From Balanoglossus misakiensis (lineage: Eukaryota > Hemichordata): 64,000 nucleotides of DNA. The notes beneath the pieces were generated by a model. That model saw nothing but the letters and a program-made list of their open reading frames with translations, was not told where the DNA came from and made no database searches. The first letter of the stretch is position 1. Every line of letters begins with the position of its first letter. This document shows, piece after piece, positions 46,528 to 57,784 of this stretch. The stretch is taken from NCBI GenBank assembly GCA_040954595.2, contig CM082591.2, positions 8,246,001-8,310,000 on the forward strand, read 5' to 3'. A program made the translations under genes and the position numbers.

Positions 46528-49360
46528 ACTGTACCTTACAGTCTAACGTGGAAAGAGTCTCGCAGGATTTATTAAATGCTATTTCATGATAATATATCAA
46601 GCTCAACACTTATTTATGACAAAATGGCCAAAAATTCAAGAAAAACGAAAATTCCTGAAATTTTTAAAAAAGTGCAATATTGCAATGGAAAATGAAAATC
46701 TGATGTCTCAGTGGTGTACATTTACTTCCATTAGCTCAAGTGGATGAGATCATGTTTTGTTTATGAAGTTTCACAACCGGAAATGCGACATTTTCATTGT
46801 TTCTTTCATTTTCCCATGGTGGCGGCCATAATCGCTTGCGGCAAAGCTTTATTATTTATCTGGTTAAAACTTGCATATGCACTCATATTTAGGGTTTATA
46901 ATGCTTGTGTATAGTTCACTGCCTTCATCTGCATGGACTAATGGTAGTGCAGTGTGAAAAAAAAATTATGAAAATTATCCCAAAAGTTACAGCTTACGTG
47001 CCTTTAAATGACAAAACCTTTGAACTCTAGCTTATAACTAAGAAGTATTTTCAGATAAAATAGTACAAGTTGTGAATTTTCAAATAGAACGAGATATCAC
47101 AGAGATATCAGGCGTCAAGTTCATGTGTAAGAATGGTTAAGATGACGCATTCCTTTATGAGTTAATAAGGTTTGGTGAAATTTAATTCATATCATTCCTT
47201 CTTGAGGTAGCGAAATCCATGATGGGAGCTAATGATCATGGAGAGCTGTACATGTACTTGTAAATTTTACGCGCAGTTGTACCAGAGCTTTGTGTTACTC
47301 GGAAAACCTGTTGTAAGTCTCTGTCTACGAAAGGATTGCGTTCTGTCAGGTACCTCTTTCAGTCTGTGAATATGTTGGGTGGGGGTGGAGAGATTTTACA
47401 CTCTCGGCCTTCGGACGAGGCTGATTCCCTACTAAAAGACCGACGAATGAAACGTCCGAAGGGTGAGATGGTGACAAACATTTTCCGATTAGGAACAATT
47501 GCAGAAAGGAATATTCCCTTCGTGATTCAATGAACTCCGAGGGAAGTTTTCATACCGAGAGAACTTTATTATTGTTGAACATTTATTGACTTTAGAACTT
47601 TTATGTAATGATAGAAATATTTGAATATTGAGTGTAAGGCTGAGCTGGATTATAAGAAAGACCCGATCCGGATTTATTCATGGCCACCGGCCAAACAGTA
47701 CAAAGAATCCAAGTATTACAGGTATTTGTCGCTGGTACAGTAGAAAAATAAACGCACTGTCAAAATTCTGGAGATAGAACAACATATATAGACATAATAA
47801 ACTATGCATGTACATTATTCGAATTTTCACGTTTTGTCTACGTTAACGTTTTGTCGCGTAAAATAAGTATCTGCTGAGGATGCGAACAGTTTTTTCTTTC
47901 TCTGAGGAAAGAATGTAATTGTTTATGGGGAACAGGGGGTTGTGATAATAATATGGGATAAAGGAATTCGTCTTCGACACATTTCAAAGTACACAGGACA
48001 CGCAGCCTTACATGCCGTGGACTATTATTATTCCAGCGTCCGGACTCAGTCTTCGCTTGCTCAAACGAAAAAAGTGAAACCAGTTTTGAACCCGGGGCAT
48101 ACTTGCCCACCAGAAACAGACTTGGAATTAGCGATAGAATTATTACTCTTTGAACAGTGAGCAGAGATTCTATATTTGCACAGGACTAATCTGAATATAG
48201 GTTTCTCAATCTGTGACAAATATGGTTCTACACGGAGTTCTTTTTTCAAAGTTGAATTGGTTTCCAACCTTCTAGGGTGACTCATATTTTCCATCCACAC
48301 ATCTTTGTTTAACAATCGTTAAAAACATAGTTTGATTTCCGACACCTTGATTTCCCATACTTCACCAAAACCATAATTTTGTAGCAAAAACGTGCACTTT
48401 TCGCCCAAAACTTATAACGTGTAACTTCAATCATATTATACAAAGCTGGATTTCATAGCATTTTCTTACAATTCTATTCTTATCCATGTTCAAAACACGT
48501 AGCCAATATTTGATGATTATACCATAGATGTAAATCCTTTCTGGCCAATTTACGCTTCTCGTGGTTGTTATTGAGGTAATGTTATGCAGCTTTAAAGCAG
48601 AACGCATCATTTTGTTGTCAAGTTTTTTTCAATGTCTTGAGCTGGATGGAAGTTCCCCCAGATTTCTGAACCATAATATGCCAAAGTGCCGACTGGCCAA
48701 AAGCGAAAATTGTGAGACAATTTATGAGCTCAGGGTATAACGTATGTGTGTTAGTTACGTGTGCATGTGTGTGGGCGTGTGTGTGTGTGCGCGCGTGGTG
48801 TATATATCGCTGTGAAAATTCTTCTGTGCTGTAAAGCTACTAGAAATGTATTTCACAAGCACACTACCTGTCGACAAATCGTCGTCAATCGCGGCCAATC
48901 CGTGCCCTAGTTCTGGTCAGAAAAATAGCCATCGGCACAGGGTCATGTGTCAAGACACACACAAAATATCATCGGGTCATTTGTTCTGTTCATGCATCAC
49001 ATGTAGTCATGTGTTGAGTGACTGTGTTCTGTCATAGCCCAAAGTTAGTTTTGGAGCTCGAAATTCTTTTCACCAGCTGCAGACAATCGCCATGTTTCCA
49101 CCTTCAAAAACCTCACCAGCAATCAAAAGTTTCTCTTGTCGGTTTGCCCCTGGAATTCTAGCCTTTTATGCATGCTTTTTGGAAAGATTTGCTTATTAAA
49201 ACACACATGTACTAAACAAATGGAGAATAAACCGACTCACAGTGGAATGAACCACGGCGTGGAATTTCTATGGTCGTGAATGAACATTATACTTACTCTA
49301 CCGATTTTGCTGAGGAATTGCCCAGTGAAGTTATCAGTCCTTACTTTACTTTATCTGAAA

Positions 49361-49490
49361 TAATTGTAGCCTTGGTGGGCTGGTTGGGTGGCTTTTTTGC
49401 TGGATCCATGCTGCTTGCGCGATATTGGTTGGGCCTAGCGCGAGCCGCACCGTCCACCCACCAAACTAGCCCACCAAGGCCAAAATTTTG
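49361..49490. repeat. Imperfect inverted-repeat element (TTGTAGCCTTGGTGGG family)
   Basis: TAATTGTAGCCTTGGTGGGC at the left is matched by GCCCACCAAGGCCAAAATTT at the right. A related hairpin lies at 56291-56378 (AATTATTGTAGCC, then GGTTGG-like loop). The 89-codon open frame crossing it is an accident of the palindrome. Confidence 0.6.
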
Positions 49491-49505
49491 CAGCTATCAT
49501 TTACT

Positions 49506-49660
49506 CAATCTGATTAAAATCAGATGTAGGGTAGGGTGACGTCTTTTACTTATGCGGCACGGTATCCTTATGCTGTCGCCTCACACTACAGCATCAGTGA
49601 GAATACTGCCGCGTAAGTAAATGACGTCGCCGTACTCTACATCTGATTTTAATCAGATTG
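49506..49660. mobile_element. Palindromic MITE (CAATCTGATT family), complete
   Basis: A 155 bp element beginning CAATCTGATTAAAATCAG and ending with the exact inverse, with inner matching arms around GACGTC and TACTTATGCGGCA / TGCCGCGTAAGTA. Each terminus is itself a palindrome. A partner end sits at 37835. Confidence 0.75.
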
Positions 49661-50442
49661 CTTTACTAATTAGCTGCAGTTCAACAGCTCGACCTACTGA
49701 ACTGCAGCTATCCTGTACTGTGTCTTTTGAACCCTTTCAGCGAACATTTCGCGAAAAATATGGGCCTGGTTGTTAAAATAAATTTGTCACATTCTTGTTC
49801 TCCCAGTTAAGCTGTAAAGCTAGTAATTTGCTTAAATGGACAAACCATGGATAGAGAGAAAACATCTTCAGTTTGTGTATGGGCGTACATACGAGGAGCG
49901 ATATGGACTGTTGACAGTAATGGCTTCCGGAAATGTGATTTGCTACTACTTACACGCTGATCATACCTTAGCCATGACATACAGACAACCATTATGCAAA
50001 TATTGATCTCCATGGAAACATGCAAAGTATCGCATTATGTAAATTTTATGACATGATCAGGGTGTTAGTGTCAATTGTGCTTGTTTTCTTTTTAATTATT
50101 TCGCTGTAGTTATCATGTAAGAGAGTGAATCCTTGGTTGATATATAAAAAACATAACGGCATATGTAACAGCTCGTCGCCATAACAACATCAACAGATAT
50201 AATAGTCTACAGTTTAAAGCTCGTCTATAGCGGTATGGTACAGTTCTTTCGTTTGTCATTGCCTCCTGTTTTCGTTTTGTGCGAGAGTCCCTTTGTCTGT
50301 TCAATTGAAACCCCGCATGTGAATTCAACAAAGAACAAACAATCTCTGTCCCTCGGACCTGTGTTGCTTGGGAGTGGCAAATATGCTTTCAGGCCGGCAG
50401 TATACCCACGCACCCTGATTTCAATCGACAGGCGTGACCTCA

Positions 50443-50451
50443 TTTATATAT
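50443..50451 (+). promoter_or_regulatory. TATA box of the filamin/MIB gene
   Basis: TTTATATAT lies about 95 bp before ATG 50542, consistent with a short 5' leader. Placement only. Confidence 0.5.
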
Positions 50452-50541
50452 CGGCTTCTATTTACAAACAGACCACTGTTGCCCGTGGTTTCACCCGAGC
50501 AGCGCCACTATAACTCTTTCATTTCACTCTACGCCTTGAAG

Positions 50542-53500
50542 ATGAGCAGACGTGATTTGTACGGTCGCTCTGTGTCGTTTGGCAGACCAAGCACCAGTCT
50601 TGGATACCTGGACAAGACAGACCACTCAACATGTCTTCACTCTCTGTGTGACGACTGCTTGGGGAGAGTGATGCAAGCCACGAAAATCGCGAAACGTCGC
50701 CCTAAATGTCCAGATTGTCAGCGTTATTACCCGATTCCGGCTGGTGCTGATATTGATTACTATGACGACCTCGAGGGAGACCCTTTACGATTCAGAGATT
50801 CGCGAGAATTCAGCTCCCTCTACCAACCGTATGGTAGAAAACCACCATCACCAGGGTGCATCCAATGCGAGTATATTTCACGCGCGCCATACTCTGATCT
50901 TCACCGACACCCGAAGTCAGCGATCGCCAGCCGAAAACTCCTCGGACTAGATAACGAGCGTGGTTTCAGCGACGTGTCCGTGTATGGAAAGCGATACGGC
51001 ACTCGAGTGGGCTCGCCAGATGCCGGTAGATACGCGTACGGGAACGACTATGGCGACCAAGCGTTATACGGGCAGCGTTACACTGGTCTAGAAAGACCAG
51101 TGACACGAGGAAGACAGCTCGCGTTCAGCAGTCACAGCTACAAAGTGAACGAACCGGAGGTGTCGGTGTACAGTCGCGATTACACTGATGTTTCGGGTCA
51201 AGGTTTGAAGCGAAGCTTAGTGCCGAATCTGAGAGGGAGTCAGTCTCGACTCGGTTTTGCCGGCGACTACCGCGGAGCATCGTCGGTTCATTGGCAGAAT
51301 GATGACGACACCTATCTATACTCGACAGCGCGGGCACCAACCACGAAAGTCTCCTACACTATCCCCAAATACGTGATCTACGGACAGCCTGAAATTATTT
51401 CCTTGACGGTACTTGAGTGGTACGACGGCCGAATGTCGAGAAACGGAGACCACGAGATCGTTGCTGCGTTAGAGCGACCGGACGGTACTACGCGCCCATT
51501 GCGAGTAGTTCAACACGGCGGTGGAAGATATATAATCGAATTTTGTGAGGCTTTCCACGGAAGATATCGTCTGAAGCTTTTCATTGATGGCCAAAGAGTG
51601 GCCCAGTCACCGTTCTTCATTGAAGTCATCGATGGTTAGTATCTGGAATCAATCTGTACATATAATTGTGTAATGTTAATCACTTTCTCATTAATAATTA
51701 ATTTCCGTGTCTTCACGTGCTGAAATCGAGAATGAAATTTCTTTTAGCTTTATGTTGCTTACCGTACGTTATTACGTGTTTTTGATTCTCGTAAACATTG
51801 CGACTTTAAAAATTGGTTATTTACGAATTTTTGATTCTCGTAATTACGAATTTTTGAAAAACATGTTATTACGATTTTTCAAACTTTCGTAATTCCGTTA
51901 TTACGTCTTGTTACAACTAATTTTTCCTAACTTTTAAAGAAAATGACCGAATGATTTCTCAGTATTTATGGCAAGGAAGCTACGGTTTGGTACTTCAGAC
52001 GACACATCAATTCATCTATTGTCACGCTCCTTGGTTATGTTTAACTGACACAGAGCATAGGGGTGGAAATACAAGGCTTTTGTTCATTTCATTCAGAGAC
52101 TTTCTTTAGTACAGATTTTGCATTTGCCTGGCAGCGGGCAGCTGCGGTAAGCTTGCCCGGCAGCCGTCGAGGAATTTATCCCCGCCCCAAAGATTGTCGG
52201 ATGAACCCCTCACGCAAAACCTAGTACCTTGCCAGCAAGCTCCCCCCCCCCCCCCCCCCTCAGTTCGGACAGTTGCACCGTCAACAGAGCAAAAGCATCC
52301 TGTTTATCATCCTCTGTCATAACCTTGTACTATGAAAGTTCAGTTTGAAAATGAAGACCTCAGTAAAACAAGACGGTCTTGAGGCATTTTTACCTTGTAA
52401 AATCTCAAAAACGAGATTTCACAAAAAGTCAAAAATTCGGACAAAGGGCGATATTATTTGTAGCACGTTTCTCCTGCCAGCACGTTGGAGAAATTGCACA
52501 AACTATCCCTCCCCACAAATAGCTGTATGTGTTTCCACAGCTACTAACTAGTAATTGTTAGTAGTAGTTATATTTCAATAGTGCAGGCAGTTTGTGTATG
52601 TCATTTCGTAAATACTGCCTCGATTGACGAATATTGACGTTTCTTGACCTCTGTAATGAAGAGTCCGATGTAGAAATCCCCTCTTGTTGTGAACAATGTT
52701 TTCAGCGTGTCAACGCTGACATGCATGACGTCCAAATTACAGTCACTCGTTTTACAGTGTATCTCAATCACAATTTCTTCCTTTCCTGGCAGGTTGGCTC
52801 ATGGGTAAACGCATGAAGGTCGGTACCACTGTAATCAGAGCAAAGGATGTGAGGGACGGAAATCTGGTAAGTCGATCAATTCACGGCAAATGACAATTGG
52901 ATGTACTGATATCAATACATGTATATGAGCATTTATGCGGGCGATTGTCAACAAAAGAACTACCGTATTCTTTTGGTGACGTCACATTCTCTGTAAATTT
53001 CGACAGAATGACTGTGACCTATTTTCTTCTCACTAATAAACAAAATCCTGATTTTCCCGATCTGGAATGGAATAGCTAGCTTTAGGCCTATGATATTCAC
53101 GGGAATAGTTAAATTTCCATGTTATCCTGTTAGATCTCGGAACTCTAATTCCACCTGCAGATTCACATAATCACCCATGTCTTAATATGTGCAACATACA
53201 CCTATATAACATATAGGACAAGCAAGCACGTTCAGCTGTTGTACACATTTGACAATATTAAGTGACTCTTTTCCGACGAGATACCTGATCTTTTCTGATA
53301 ACATGAAACATAGTTATGTTAGATGTAAGGAGCTACAACGCGTGTTGGCTGAAAGGATGTCTTTATTGTATTGTGTCTAAAACACCACGTGTGAATGGTC
53401 CATTAATGTGTATACACGCACACACTTTAAGATTTCTCAACTCGAAAAATTACATGTTTCGATTTTCTCGTTTTTTCCCCTCACAGGATGGTGAATCTAA

Positions 53501-53642
53501 AGGAACAGTGATTAAAGCAACAGAGGAATTCAATCGTGGATGGTGGATCTCGGTTCAATGGGATTACGGTGGCTCTGTTTGTCAGTACAACATGAATCGT
53601 TACTCTTGTCCCATTAAACTCTATGATTTCTATACTAATTAA
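50542..53642 (+). CDS. Half-RING, filamin-repeat and MIB/HERC2-domain protein (440 aa)
   Basis: Three exons, 50542-51634, 52793-52866 and 53487-53642, join in frame through GT-AG introns (phases 1 and 0). Residues 31-59 hold C31-x-H33-x2-C36-x2-C39-x16-C56-x2-C59, the second half of a RING; the first C-x2-C pair is absent, and no cysteine lies in the 30 residues before it. Residues ~60-265 are rich in Tyr, Arg, Gly and Ser and look disordered. Residues ~266-365 form a filamin/ABP280 repeat, with the typical ending GRYIIEFCEAFHG...RVAQSPFFIEV. Residues 366-440 form a MIB/HERC2 domain (VGTTVIRAKDV, DG.SKGTV, WW.SVQWDYG). Both domains occur in E3 ligases (TRIM and Mind bomb), so a role in ubiquitin signalling or scaffolding is inferred, but ligase activity is doubtful with half a RING. 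ATG 50542 is the first in frame; upstream codons lack an ATG. Confidence 0.82.
52242..52259. repeat. Poly-C tract in intron 1
   Basis: Eighteen consecutive C within intron 1 of the filamin/MIB gene. Such runs recur across the window, mostly next to element termini, but no inverted partner is visible here. Confidence 0.9.
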
Positions 53643-54140
53643 ATTCTTTCATATCAAGTGACGTCAGACGTAGTAACGTTGGCATTCAAATTTCCAGATG
53701 ACGGGTAACTTCAACAACGCGGTGCGGACGACGACTGTGCAGACGAAACGCCATGAGGCTGATGAGGCACCATGCCTGATACATGTTACGTGTCTAGCGG
53801 TTCTAAAGTACAAACATACTCCGACAAACTTTCACTAAATGCCACTATGTTGTTTGCCCGTCACCTGGAAATGACAATGCCGTTGGTCATATGGCCAGAT
53901 CACGTGATTGTTATTCAAGTATAAAACTTAGGTTCTACACAGAAAAAATAGTTTTGTAAATAGGTTAATATGTGCTCCCAACCATACTGTGAAGATCTGT
54001 ATTCAGGACTCGACGATTTCGCTTTGAAAGCAACTCAGTGACTGTATACAGTGCTGTGGCTTGATCTGTGGCGAGAGTGCTTTATCTATTTTCGAGTGTT
54101 CTCTGTATACCTGTGTACAAAATGCCCCGATTCAGTGAAA

Positions 54141-54146
54141 AATAAA
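54141..54146 (+). terminator. Possible polyadenylation signal, filamin/MIB gene
   Basis: First AATAAA after the stop codon, 499 bp downstream. Confidence 0.4.
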
Positions 54147-56290
54147 TTGCTCTTAATTTTTGTGAAGTTACAGAGACCGACTTGCCACGAAAATGCAACG
54201 CTGTTTTGCACTTTTGTCCGTGCCCAAGTATTTCAGCTTTGTTTTCAGAGCACTGGAGACAGTGAGATGCATTCATATATGCGTGACGGAGTTCTGAAAT
54301 CAGACTCGGACTATCCTTTAATGTATCTATATCGCCTGCACCAGGAACTGATTCCTTGCGGTGTGAAAAACGAGCAATGTTCTCCCCAGGAATTTCTGGC
54401 AGAGTGGTGGCTAATTTACATAACAATACGGATACTTGTTATGTTAATGAGTACTACTGTTTTCCAGAAGAAAAAAAATTACAGAGTGGCGGCTGCCGCG
54501 CTGTAATTGCTCTGAGGCGAACACTGTATACGTAACGTTTAACAGACTCACTGTATACATCTTAAAGTATCCGCAAACAACAAAACCAAAGTTAACAGCA
54601 AGTGCAAAAATTTCAAATTTATAACCATTTATGACAATCAAAGACCAGTTTCTCTCAGTTTATTTTAAACAATCAAGGATTTAGCAGATAGACAATCAAA
54701 GATTAAGTCGATAATAAACGACATTTAATGGTGTATGTTTAATACAATGATGTAAATTATAAATCCGAACAATCGCCATATTTTGACAGTACTTTGATTA
54801 TATTGTTATTTGTGAGTCTTTATTCATTTTGTAAAGTGTAATCTGCAACATATTGTATTGTTGATTGGCAGAGGTCTGTTCTCATTGACGCACGGTCTGG
54901 CATCATCTATAAGTGACATATTCATTTTCCAACATTCTCCAACCAACAATACAGTGCGTTGTTTTCAGTAGAACAACATAATCATTCGTGATATTGAAAC
55001 CTAAATAACCAAATTTATGTAAAAAATACTTTAAAAGTTGTTATTTATTAGTTTGTTAATTAAGTAAATTATACAGTATTTATCAATGTAATTATTAGCC
55101 CTAGAGGCAGGGAAGTTTAAATTTGATATTGGGAAGGGATATTTTTTAGTTTTATAAATAGTTCATGGGCGTTAGGAAATTCGAAAGATTGTTTTCTATA
55201 TTGAAAAATGGGCACGGGACAGCTTCAGAAAGGCATCTCAGGTCTATATAACAAATGTACTAGTATATCACTCTACCACGCCCTCTTTCTGCTTAAACTT
55301 AAGTGGGACTCAACTCCGCATGTCTGCCATGACGACCGCAGTGACTTCACGGTTACCGTAATCTTTTTGTTTAACCACTTGACCACAGTCGCCTGTCAAC
55401 TGGGTAGTCACGGAGCCCACGTGTGACACAGAAAAAGACTTGCACATGCGCAGGTCTCGACATGAACAAGCGACGTTGGCACTTGACTGTACGGTCGACC
55501 GTCACTAAAATATACGGGTAAAAAACATAAAAAAAAACAGTTCAGAGCAATGAGAATTTTTAACCATTTCGATGAAAGGCACGCATACGCATCCGCACGC
55601 GATGTATAGTCATCTCAGGGGACAAATATGGCACCACTATCACATGACTGTTTACTAATATTATCAGCAGTCAATATGTACATCTCAATGAATATAATAG
55701 CCACTGTCTTTATTGACACTTGTCGTCGCAGCTGTTTGTCCACCGATACCTTGACAGTCATTTTAAAACTACGTCTTGAAAATTGGAGGTCTGTCAGGTT
55801 GTAACGATATGTCAATTTGTACATGTGCACGTGCTATGTCTGAACTTATGAGCTGCTGTTGTGGGTGTATTATCATATCAAGAATACAATTGCCAAAAAT
55901 TAACGTGCCAAAAACTAATCTTATAGATCAAAATACTGAGCAAATGGCCTATATCTCCGAAACAGTGAGGCTGACTCTTTCAACAGCAGGACAAGATTAT
56001 GAGTCATATCTTGTTTCTGTTGTGTTCGTTGTAAGTGTAACCAAGGTCGACGTCACTCCACACCCCACACGGTCACTCTACTGTGTGGAGTGCCTGTGGT
56101 TTATTAACTTTCAAGTGGCATGCCAAATAAATAAACTTTTTTATATAACATTCTTTTATATCCATGACCTCCACCCACCCACCTAGCCCTAATTTTGTTC
56201 CGAGTTTCACCAGACCATAGATTTAATCAAGTTCTTGATGAAAATCAGATTCGATGTGCATGGTATACTGTCTACCCGGTGTACCGTGAT

Positions 56291-56378
56291 CTGGCCCCGG
56301 GTAGCTGCAATTATTGTAGCCTTGTAGCCAACCAACCCACCAAAGCTACAATAATTGCAGCTAGGCCCCGGGGATCAG
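56291..56378. repeat. Hairpin element
   Basis: CTGGCCCCGGGTAGCTGCAA at the left and TTGCAGCTAGGCCCCGGGG at the right, with inner arms ATTATTGTAGC / GCTACAATAAT. The stem is about 35 bp and the family is related to 49361-49490. Confidence 0.7.
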
Positions 56379-57784
56379 GCCCATACAGAAACAAGATATG
56401 AGGCAGAGTAGGCCAGGCAATGAAGATGCTAATCTGCCAATCCATCCCGACATCATATTTCCATCAGATGGGCGTGGTGTTCATTAACGGTTTTATATAG
56501 AACGCGTATGATCAACAAGCTTGGTTTAACACTTAATTAGGAGACAACTCAGTTTATTATTATATTATCTAGGCATAAATGTACATATTTGTTAATGGAT
56601 CATGCATAATGAGGCATTTTACTCGAAACTTAGGACGTCATCTTGTAGAGCAGTAAGTTACTTTTCACAAATGGTTCTGGTATTTTCTTTTAATAGTGGT
56701 TATTTTATCACAGTTTACAGAAAACGGTATTTTACTTCAATTTTAAATATGTATACAGAAAAGAGAGTTTAACTCCAATTTATATTATGTATATCACTGG
56801 TAAGATATTAAAGATTATTTTGTCCATTACGCTGTGCGTGGTTTCACTTTTTGTCTTTGATCAGTCTCCATTTAATTAAGGCCTAATCAACGGAAATTGC
56901 TGCCTGGTATCCTGTGCCAATTCTGCGACCATACATATCCTGTCGTGAGTAGTGCGCAACCGGTGTGGGGGGGGGATAACGTGGAAGTATAGAACCATAC
57001 ACAGTAACTATTTGACAGTCCTCTCTACAGTTCACTATTTTTCAAGCGCCCCCCCCTCCCCCAACCGTCATAGGATCAACATTTTCAAGTAGACCTACTC
57101 CCATTCCAGGGGTGTTTGTGAATGTTGCCTAAATTGATGTTTAGTTATTAGTTTGTTATGAAACTATTTACAACGTCAGCAATGTTATTAAAACAAGAAA
57201 TTGGTTGTGCTATTTAGACAGCAGCAGCAGCACCCAGATCAGTCAGATTACACAATCTGTTCTGATGTAGTCTGGAAGTGTGGGTGCGTTCTATTATTCT
57301 TCCACGAGCGAGCCGGCCTAAACATCCAAGAAAACCCGAAGAAAAATGACTAATCCCATGGAAGATTCAAAATAACTGGTTACAACAGTAAAGTCGCAAG
57401 ACCATGGACCGAATCCAACAAAATCTCTGGCCCATGTCTCTGGCCATGACTGGATGGAGCGCCACCATTGGTCAGGTCAGGAGAACACATTGAAAGATTC
57501 GCAGTTTGTGTATTCGGAATTAAATTTTGAGAGTACATTTGTTTTTAGATGGCCATTTAGAGCCCCCACAAATTTCCAGTTGATGCTTTTATGATTCAAT
57601 AGTTAGTAAAATCAGTTTTTACAACATATATGTTCATAAAATTTGATTATAATAAATTATGTGTATATTAATTTGGTCGAATGCGCGGTGCAGAAATAAA
57701 GACATGACACTGTATTTACAAAATAAAGGCGCGACTGTATCTTCGATAGGATTATCAAGTGTTTACTGAATTTCTTTGTCGGAC

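Larger units (their letters stand above)
43711..50440. other. Intergenic region between astacin and the filamin/MIB gene
   Basis: About 6.7 kb with head-to-head flanking promoters. No convincing exon. It contains the inverted-repeat elements listed separately, and a GT/GC-rich simple repeat near 48745-48800. Open frames of 60-90 codons here lack recognisable domains. Confidence 0.6.
53643..57784. other. 3' flank of filamin/MIB gene and intergenic region
   Basis: No further gene recognised. A 151-codon open frame at 54051-54506 lies in the likely 3' UTR and has no known domain. A G9 run lies near 56967 and a C7 run near 57048. The RAD51AP1 promoter should lie in the last few hundred bases, but I cannot point to an element. 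Confidence 0.5.

Noticed and set aside
49270-49539. 89-codon open frame with a hydrophobic segment
   Set aside because: It runs across an inverted-repeat element at 49361-49490, which accounts for the Gly/Trp-rich stretch.
54051-54506. 151-codon open frame downstream of the filamin/MIB gene
   Set aside because: No domain, no splice or promoter evidence, and it lies in the probable 3' UTR of that gene.
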